Of a DNA stretch of 64,000 nucleotides, positions 56,540 through 64,000 are shown piece by piece. The position numbers were made by a program, and so were the translations under genes. Within the stretch, counting starts at the first letter, position 1; every line of letters begins with the position of its first letter. Source of the stretch: Branchiostoma floridae (Eukaryota; Chordata; Leptocardii; Amphioxiformes; Branchiostomatidae); the NCBI RefSeq assembly GCF_000003815.2, contig NC_049994.1, positions 15,994,489 to 16,058,488 on the forward strand. The letters run 5' to 3'. The notes beneath the pieces were generated by a model, which saw nothing but the letters and a program-made list of their open reading frames with translations, was not told where the DNA came from and did no database searches.

Positions 56540-57515
56540 ATATTTCAGCCATACCATAGGTATGGTGAAATATATTGTATTCGTAATGTTTCTTTCTTTC
56601 TTTCTTTCTCCTGTCAAATCTTCAAATCGAATCAACTCCGCCATTTTTTAACCGATTGACTTGAAATTTGGCACAAAGGTAGAGTAAGCCAATACCCTCA
56701 GGTGTATTTTTCATTTTTTTCATATCTGCCTTTAAAATGATTTTATTGAGGTTTTTGTCATTTTTTACGTATATTTCGGGCTCCTGTACCCTGGTATTAC
56801 AGCCGAATGACATGAAATTTGGTACAGAGGTGCCTTGATCATATGCTCACCTAGATTCAATAACAGTTTTGGCATACGGTACAACAAAATGCTTAATTTT
56901 GCGATTTTTTGCCATTTTTTGACCAAAAAAGGAAATTTTTGGCTCCTGTAGCCCCGTTTTACAACAAAATGATCTGAAATTTGGTATAAAAGTGCCCTTC
57001 AATTATATGCACATAAATTCAATAAAAGTTTTCCCATACGGTACAACAAAATACTTAATTTTGCGATTTTTGGCCATTTATTTTACCAAAAAAGGACATT
57101 TTTGGCTCCTATAGCCTCGTTTTACAACCAAATGATCTGAAATTTGGTATAAAAGTGCCCTTCAATTATATGCACATAAATTCAATAAAAGTTTTCCCAT
57201 ACGGTACAACAAAATGCTTAATTTTGCGATTTTATGGCCATTTTTTGACAAAATTTGGACATTTTTGGCTCCTGTTCCCTCGATTTACAACCTAATGACC
57301 CGTAAATTGGTAAAGGGGTGCTCTAGATATCTATTCAAATAACCCATGTATAATTTTTGGCACGGAACACTTTAAAATGATATATTTGGGATTTTTTTGG
57401 TCATTTTCCAATGGCCAAAGGGGTCAACGACCTCAAGGCCTATTGTTTCATGAGGGAGATGGCTGAAATATGCTGTATTTGCTCTCAAGCAAATGTCGGC
57501 CTTTCTAGTTAGTTA
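56540..57515 (+). mobile_element. Large dispersed non-coding element, full copy
   Basis: Begins ATATTTCAGCCATACCATAG and ends CAAATGTCGGCCTTTCTAG. The middle holds about five degenerate units of roughly 150-170 bp (AAATTTGGTATAAAAGTGCCC, TTTTGCGATTTTTGGCCATTT, GGCTCCTGTAGCC); two of them (56905-57230) are nearly identical. No coding frame. The inverted relative is at 21176-22803. Confidence 0.7.
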
Positions 57516-57704
57516 GTAAGTACGTTCCTGTTCCCGTGACCCTTATTGGACCTCGGGGAAGAGCTACGAAGGCTTGCAGGGAATTCTAGTAAAGATAACG
57601 GATATTAATTGATTGGTTAATTGGTTGACTGATCGACTGATAGTTTGATTGATCGATCGTTGATTAATTTATTGATATCCGTGCTTGTTCCGTGTGTACT
57701 TTAT

Positions 57705-57905
57705 TACAGATAATCTTTATTGACACGACAAAAGTACAGCGACTTTCGTAAGGTCTACATGTATAACAACTACTTACAGTACAACTAAACACATATATAT
57801 GGATATCTATAGGTATGGATACATCAACATAAAGGGTTTAGCATGTCATTTACACTATTGGTTCTACGGTATAAACAATCGTGGATATATTTGCCTACTT
57901 GTACA
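57705..57905 (-). repeat. Dispersed repeat, inverse of 54293-54550
   Basis: The minus strand carries ACACTATTGG-type and TGTCAATAAAGATTAT text matching the other copy. Confidence 0.45.
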
Positions 57906-59030
57906 CAATGTGGATTATCGCTTCCCAGAATGTACTTGAATTTATCTATCGAACAGAGAGTAGCAAAGTCTTTAGAGGAAGTGGAAAGTAATGTGAACAG
58001 CTCTTACATAACATTGATAGTAGTTGTTAATCATGACGGTAATACTGCTATGACTATATACGCTAACTTCCTAATCTTCAAACTTGTTTTGTATGTCGTT
58101 TCAGACATTTTGCTGCGTTTATGTTTATGTGCCAATTTACCTTATCACCCCTCGCCATGGCTATGTCTTTTTTAAAATCATAGGCACCTCTATATAATGT
58201 CCACGTGGACAGCAATGACGTCAGCCACAGTGGATCCACTGAAGAGCGGCTATGATGATGATGATAATGATGATGTCCATGCTAAGATACAATATTGTTT
58301 ATGAAGTGAAATCCAAAGGTACATAAACGCAACATGTACATTTTCTCGTCTGTTTATTAAACATGTAAATTCTGTGACCACTTGTATCTCGAAGACGACT
58401 CAACATTTTTACTAGCTAGACGTTTCTATGTCAACCCGTCTTTGTGTCTGAAATATATAATAGACCCCTTTCTCGAGTTTCAATAAAATGACTGTCAATT
58501 TCAAGTGCTATTTGTTATAAGTTGTGGTGAGGTAACTACTGTAACTGTTAGCTACTTTCGCAGTTAGTTATAAGGGCGCAAGTACTTTATTAGATAACTC
58601 GCGTTATAAAAGAGAGAATGACTGGTTAACAGTGAAGAATCCCTAAACTTTGATCCAAAGATTTGCTTCAACCAGTATGGAACTTCATTGGTACATATAC
58701 ATGGCGTGAATCTAATACTTGTGGCATTTAAAAAAGGTGAACATTACTAGAGAAGAAACATGCAATTCAATGTCAAATTTACATACTTAGTAACTCATCA
58801 GGTCATAGTTATTGATAAGCACATCGTTCGTCGTCAGTTGTGCAAATTAGTCATGTATTTGTGCATTTATCTCCCTTTCTCAGGTACAAATCTCAAGTCA
58901 CATGTATGAGAGTTATTATATTTCATGGAATACGGTGAATTTTCATTCATTATGCAAGTTAGGTCCTGATTTGCACATCTACGTTTTCAACGTCAGTGCT
59001 TCAGGTTCTGTTTCTGTATCTGTATCCGTA
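57906..59030. other. Non-coding DNA
   Basis: The frame at 57843-58175 overlaps a repeat and matches no family I know. A short GAT run lies at 58250-58275. Confidence 0.4.
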
Positions 59031-59034
59031 TCTG

Positions 59035-59175
59035 TATCTATATAGCCGGTATAACCGCCATTCGGCGCAACACACCAGCTTTGCAGGCACACGGCGCGGC
59101 AGCAGCTGGTTATATTACACAGAACGACCCGTCACACCTAGCTTTTGCAAATCCTTCTGCCAGCGCTCTTTAAAA
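59035..59175 (-). mobile_element. CR1/L2-type LINE 3' end (inverted copy)
   Basis: On the minus strand it has GTGTGACGGGTCGTTCTGTG, AACCAGCTGCTGCC and CCGGCTATATAGATACAGA, then a GATACA-like tail (59010-59035), as at 33679-33800. Confidence 0.7.
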
Positions 59176-59275
59176 CTATCCAGAGAATATACTCCTACTG
59201 TGCTTGGTGATAACAAGATGGTTGGCCTTGGACATTTTGCCTCAAGCCAAATGAAGAGACAGGTTAATAACAGGT

Positions 59276-59527
59276 TAAGCTAAGGGCACAACCCACAGCT
59301 TACAGTAGGTACAAATACGTGCAGTACGTGCCAAAACGAAGGCGATCTTTAGGGATCCGTAAGTGTTAAGTACCGCCTCCGTACGAACTCGTAGGGAATC
59401 CGACGGATTTTGGAGCACGTAGACACGCCGTAGAACTTTACGTGCAGGCAAAACGTTGTGTGCCATCGTTTTCATAAATACGTGACCTCTGAAAAAAAAA
59501 ACGTACGGACAAAATGCCCTTAGCTTA
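59276..59527. mobile_element. MITE, GGGCACAACC family, copy 3 (internally deleted)
   Basis: AAGCTAAGGGCACAACC to TGCCCTTAGCTT. It lacks the CGTGCCAGTACGGGCG segment of the other copies. Confidence 0.75.
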
Positions 59528-59863
59528 AAGCTAGGGGCACAACCCGCCGTACTTGCAAGTGCGTGCTGTCTACGTGCCAAAACATGGGCAATCTTTTGCT
59601 ATCCGTAAGTGGTAAGTGCCGTCTCCGTACGAACACGTGGCGAATCCCACCGATTTGGGAGCACGCAGACACGCCGTAGAAATTTAAGTGCATGCAGAAC
59701 TTTCTCTGCGTTCGGGCTGCGGATTCGCCCTCCGTACGTGCCAGTACGGGCGACGCACCTACCATGTACAGACTGAACGTTTTCAGGAATACGTGGCGGA
59801 CGTGGCCTCCACAATAAACGTACGGACAAATTGCACGTACGGCGGGTTGTGCCCCAGGCTTTA
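59526..59863. mobile_element. MITE, GGGCACAACC family, copy 4
   Basis: AAAGCTAGGGGCACAACC to GTTGTGCCCCAGGCTTTA, about 336 bp. It starts where copy 3 ends, giving a head-to-tail pair. Confidence 0.8.
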
Positions 59864-60199
59864 GGTAGCATCTACAGACCACGCCTGTCAGGTTAACCGG
59901 TTAGACAGCATCGACAAATTACGTGTGACCCTGGGAAGGTTAGCGCGACAAGTTTGAAGATCTCTGACGCTGCCACCAACTTTGAGCTGCAACTTTGCCT
60001 CACAGGTGGGAACATCTTTACCGTACAGATTCTGAAGGAATGAAGGATGTCTTCCGTCGCTGTGAACAGGGTTTGAAAAGCCTCAAAGCATGCAAGTTAT
60101 CACACATATATATGTAGCTATTGTTTTAGAGAGCATGTACTCATGTCTTCTCTGCTGATTATATACAAAACGACCAAAACGCTACCCTCAGGGGATTCT

Positions 60200-60655
60200 T
60201 GTGGTTTTCAGCATGTACATATGTCGATTCCGGTGTTGTGTATTTGAGGGAGAATACGTTATCTTTTGTGTCAAGCGGAGGTTCCAATTGCTGTAGTTCA
60301 GCATCACAATATGGCTGAAAATACGAAGTTTGGGTTGTTTAACACTTACTAACTTGTGTTGACACAATCTCTCGCTGGCTGGGGTAAATGAGGGGGCGGT
60401 AACTGTAGGGCTAGCAGCGCGATTTAGTCAAGCTAGGATTATTATTTACGACTTAGTTGAGCCAGACGGTCCTCAGACCAACTACGATGTACTTTCTGGC
60501 CGTATCGGATCCAGTTCTGTGAGCTACGTCGTAGAAAGCGCAAGTACGTACGTCGTAGTTGAATTTTGACTGGTACAGAAAACCATGATCCAGTTCGGTG
60601 AGCTAAGTCGTAGAAAGCGTCATTACGTCGTAGTTGAATTTTGACTGGTAATGTT
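60200..60655 (+). repeat. Local duplication, copy 1
   Basis: Shares with 61215-61810: AGGGAGAATACG, AATGAGGGGGCGGTAACTGT, and modules GTCGTAGAAAGCG, GTCGTAGTTGAATTTTGACTGG repeated twice. Confidence 0.7.
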
Positions 60656-61214
60656 TTTTTTAGTGACAGTGACAGTCAGACTTCAAACCTGTCGGAACAG
60701 CCATAGATGTAACTTCAATTTTCATTGAATAAAAACACTGTTAGACATGCATTAAAGGTTTAGAACTCCATCCTGGGATTTATCAAAGTTATATTCTTCA
60801 AGCAGATTTTTAATGATCCGAGGCCGCACTAATTATAGGGTAAGGACGAGGTGATTACACGTAGAAGTCACATCTTTTGTCTCTTGTAGGGGGTTTCTTG
60901 GATGGAGTGCCTTCTGTGATGTCCCCCTTAATAGGACATAGAGGCGGGGACTAAGGCTACTTTTCTGGTTGGACGAGTTGTGGTACATTGTCCTATGGTC
61001 CAACCTGAGGCTCGAGTGTGAATGTACCTCATTTTAATCCAGACATTCTATCGCTTGGGTGGTTTGATTCTTACTTCTTCTTTGATACAGTCGTATGTGA
61101 GACACACAAGAATTCAGAAGAACTGCGTGGGTCTGCGCTTGCTTTTTGTAAGTAACATATATAATCTGGGCCATTCATTTTACATTTTTGCCTTCGCCGA
61201 GAAGGCTATGGAAA

Positions 61215-61810
61215 CGGTTGAGCTAGGAATTTTGGGGACTTTATCTTGTTCTCAGTGTAGCGTATTCAGGGGGAGAATACGATAACGTTATGTGTCAAGG
61301 TGATGTACAAATTGGTGGGGTAAGACGTTGTAGTCCAACTATGTCGCAGTATGGATGAGATTACGCCGTTCTGGTTATTACTAGCCCGTGTTTACACAAT
61401 CTTTTGCTGACTGCGGTTAATGAGGGGGCGGTAACTGTCGGGCTAGGAGAGTGATTTTAGCCAGGCTATGGCTATCACGACGTTGTTGAGTCAGACCGTA
61501 CTTCAGGCACGTACTTGGACCGAAAGTCAAGTCGTATTGGAGCTCGTTGTGTGAACTACACCGGAGGTCACCAAAATGCGTCGTGCCCTGTCAAACTATG
61601 CTGTAGTTTAGTGTAGTGTAATTGGCTGAAGTACGGCGTAGTTGAATGTTGACCTGAATAGAAAACCATATACGCCGTAGAAAGCGTAATTACGTAAGTA
61701 CGCCGTAGTTGAATGTTGACCTGAATAGAAAACCATATACGCCGTAGAAAGCGTAATTACGTAAGTACGTCGTAGTTGAATGTTGACTGGTATAGAAAAC
61801 CATATACGTT
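61215..61810 (+). repeat. Local duplication, copy 2, with three 70-bp tandem units
   Basis: Second copy of 60200-60655. At 61616-61810 the module GCCGTAGAAAGCGTAATTAC, GTAAGTACGCCGTAGTTGAA, TGTTGACCTGAATAGAAAAC, CATATAC is tandemly repeated about three times. Confidence 0.75.
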
Positions 61811-62090
61811 TATTTCCCTCGGTGGAAATATATACATCGAAGACGGCCACGAGATTTGCTTTGCGGTAAAAGATCAGCGCTAGGGGGTCGAGTTATTCAT
61901 TCAATAACTAAAAGGTAGTGGATACTACAGAAACGTCCCCCCGTTTCCAAAATCTGCCAGTTGCTTATACATTGTATATATCTTACCTTAGACCTTAGGT
62001 CCGTCTATGCCTACATTGTTATGCTTTACTTATATTCAAAGAAGTATGTCTTATTCAAGATCTGAATATATTGAGTCGAGGGAAAAGACC

Positions 62091-62100
62091 ATGACGTCAT
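62091..62100. promoter_or_regulatory. CRE-like palindrome over the candidate start codon
   Basis: ATGACGTCAT, a perfect 10-bp palindrome with TGACGTCA, coincides with the proposed ATG. Function is not implied. Confidence 0.25.
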
Positions 62101-63320
62101 CACGTCGCGATGTCTCTGTGCTCCTTCCGTTCCATGATGCGGACCAAGAGAAGGCTGAGGAGTTACGTAGATGCCCGGATGTACAGGTACGTGAGCCGGG
62201 AGGTGTGTGTGTTTGGGCGGGAGTGCTGTGCGTGGTTCAGGTACCAAAGCTGGCCAATTCCACTACTCCCCAGGCAGAGGTTCGTTTCCGACTGTCTTTG
62301 ATGTATTTCAGGCGTTTAGTCGGGCTTTCTATCTTGTGCCCTTTAGCGCGCATGAAGAAAACGTTTGAGCTGCAATTCACCGGAATGCAAATGTGACCAG
62401 TGCTGTCCCTACATTACGTCACGTGAAAATTAACGCCTCGTAACAATTAAGGGTTAATGACCTGGCCTGAGGTGTATACGGTGCCATAATTCACATGTGC
62501 CACATTGTCATATGTCTAGCTGTGACGACTCAGCTCCGTACCTGGCGGCCGTTATAGTGGAAAAGTTTATTGCAGATTCTTGCCCGAGGATTAATTGCAT
62601 GTGACAATGTAACATGAAAGGGGACAGACAAAGAAATACTGTAGAACTTAGAACATGTCTACAAGCTGTAGTCTAAAAGCTATCTGAAACTGTGGCTTGT
62701 TGGTTTATATATTATATCAGTATCATATCATATCATATCATATCATATCATATCATATCATATCATATTACATCATATCATATCATATCATATCATATCA
62801 TATCATATCATATTATATAGTAGTGCATAAACGAGATGCGTGGATAACATCTTACCACCACTACCTGCACCTACGTAATGTCACTGTTTGTGATCAATTC
62901 CTCCTATGATTCCCTATGTTTTGTTCGAATGCGCGCCAGCGTGGACTAGTCCACTTACAAATAGGGGTGGCGCGAATTATATTTTCTGTCCTTCTTGGTC
63001 ACAGATTAAGAGGTTATGTCAGTTTTATTCAAAGAAGAACTGTGCTACAAATGTTGGTAAGAAAAGAGCCTACTCCCCTGCATGATGGTATCGTCAAAGT
63101 GGTCATTAATTAGGCTATTTAGCAATATAATGACCGTGAATGACGTGTCATAACCAACATGAAATGCTGCCCTGATTGGTCGACGTCGCCTGGCTTTATG
63201 ATAATGTAGCTGTGTGAAGATTCTAACCACTACCCAATCATTCATTAGGTGAAGGAAGTCATCTTCAGCAATATTGAAGACAATGAGACGCTCCTGGAGT
63301 ACACCGAACGAGTGAAAAAG
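62091..63320 (+). CDS. Candidate 5' end of an unrecognised gene, two exons, 3'-partial
   Basis: Exon 62091-62186 (32 codons) ends CCGGATGTACAG|GTACGTGAG, a strong donor. Exon 63249-63320 (24 codons) starts after TTCATTCATTAG and ends GTGAAAAAG|GTTGGT. Both junctions are phase 0, giving a 56-residue start: MTSSRRDVSVLLPFHDADQE, then EELRRCPDVQ, joined to VKEVIFSNIEDNETLLEYTE and RVKK. The composition is charged and soluble, unlike nearby repeat frames. In-frame ATGs at 62007 and 62043 could give a longer N-terminus. I do not recognise the family. The intron after exon 2 enters the 18-bp minisatellite within 90 bp. Confidence 0.5.
62717..62815. repeat. Pentanucleotide microsatellite (ATATC)n
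   Basis: About twenty copies of CATAT with rare changes, inside the intron of the candidate gene. Confidence 0.95.
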
Positions 63321-63403
63321 GTTGGTAAAAGTTATTTTTATTTTCTATTGTTATAATTGTTATTGGGTAGGCCGACTACTCTCTCTTCGCAGCCTTCGCT
63401 TCT

Positions 63404-64000
63404 TTACCCACTCCAGCCCTTTACCCGCTCCAGCCACTTTACCCGCTCCAGCCACTTTACCCGCCCCAGCCCATCGGCCACCTTACCCGCTCCGGCCACT
63501 TTACCCGCTCCAGCCCTTGACCCGCTCCAGCCACTTTACCCGCTCCAGCCACTTTACCTGCTCCAGCCACTTTACTCGCTCCAGCCACTTTACCCGCTCC
63601 AGCCCCTTTACCCGCTCCAGCCACTTTACCTGCTCCAGCCACTTTACCCGCTCCAGCCCTTAACCTGCTCCAGCCACTTTACCCGCTCCAGCCGCTTTAC
63701 CCGCTCCAGTCCCTTTACCCGCTCCAGCCACTTTACCTGCTCCAGCCACTTTACTCGCTCCAGCCACTTTACCCACTCCAGCCCCTTTACCCGCTCCAGC
63801 CACTTTACCCGCTCCAGCCACTTTACCCACTCCAGCCACTTTACTCGCTCCAGCCACTTTACCCGCTCCAGCCACCTTACCAGCTCCAGCCACTTTATCT
63901 GCTCCAGCCCTTAACCCGCTCCAGCCACTTTACCTGCTCCAGCCACTTTACTCGCTCCAGCCACTTTACCCGCTCCAGCCCCTTTACCCGCTCCAGCCAC
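63404..64000. repeat. Minisatellite, about 18-bp unit, runs off the right edge
   Basis: More than thirty copies of CTCCAGCCACTTTACCCG with shortened 17-bp variants (CTCCAGCCCTTTACCCG). It keeps long frames open on both strands (Leu-Gln-Pro-Leu-Tyr-Pro and Gly-Ala-Gly-Lys-Val-Ala types), which I regard as artefacts of the repeat. Confidence 0.95.

Noticed and set aside
57843-58175. 110-codon plus-strand ORF
   Set aside because: Starts inside a dispersed repeat whose inverse is at 54.3 kb; no conserved motif.
63322-63914. Long open frames in the last 600 bases (both strands)
   Set aside because: They are a product of the 18-bp repeat, which lacks stop codons in several frames; there is no start context or domain.

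Overview
The window looks like nuclear DNA of an invertebrate chordate, most probably an amphioxus (Branchiostoma). The evidence is an intron-rich PDIA5-type disulfide isomerase gene, lineage-expanded TRIM-NHL and GT31 glycosyltransferase genes, and a high density of tRNA-derived SINEs, MITEs, fold-back elements and minisatellites. Species assignment is inference. There is one 100-base assembly gap (15365-15464).

Genes. (1) 1-1906 (+): the 3' part of an NHL beta-propeller ORF in which two near-identical NHL blocks are joined by a Pro/Ala minisatellite. It is open at the left window edge. (2) 3266-12534 (-): twelve phase-consistent exons of a protein disulfide isomerase A5 (PDIA5)-like gene, with two WCGHC active sites. 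The last thioredoxin domain and ER-retention tail are not in the window, so the NHL gene may sit inside a PDIA5 intron. A possible upstream exon lies near 18.1-18.3 kb. (3) 25144-27751 (+): a complete two-exon TRIM-NHL protein (RING, B-box2, coiled coil, NHL). (4) 29892-31457, 38618-39778 and 48035-49126 (-): three intronless-ORF GT31 beta-1,3-glycosyltransferases in the same orientation, about 9 kb apart, a tandem paralogue array. (5) 62091 onward (+): two short phase-matched exons that may start an unrecognised gene running off the right edge.

Repeats fill the rest. I count at least three tRNA-derived SINE families. hAT-type MITEs carry perfect 8-bp target-site duplications at 7321-7754 and 8782-9121, the first nested inside another MITE. 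A palindromic Tc1/mariner derivative occupies 9867-11152. Further items are a four-copy MITE family with GGGCACAACC ends (53.6-59.9 kb), fold-back elements at 45.75-46.05 and 55.9 kb, CR1/L2-type LINE 3' ends at 33.6 and 59.1 kb, and a large internally tandem element at 21.2-22.8 and 56.5-57.5 kb. There are several local duplications: a 100%-identical 478-bp pair at 18.4 and 19.8 kb, and pairs at 44.8/46.2 and 60.2/61.2 kb. Minisatellites occur at 51.7 kb (51-bp unit) and from 63.4 kb to the end (about 18-bp unit).

The genes do not form a pathway. PDIA5-like proteins fold secretory proteins in the ER and GT31 enzymes glycosylate in the Golgi, but their adjacency is not evidence of joint function. 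I see no bacterial-type operon, CRISPR array or defence system. The most distinctive features are local: a tandem array of a splice-donor exon end in the PDIA5 intron, coding 21-nt minisatellites in two unrelated genes, and a GT31 copy with an altered catalytic motif.
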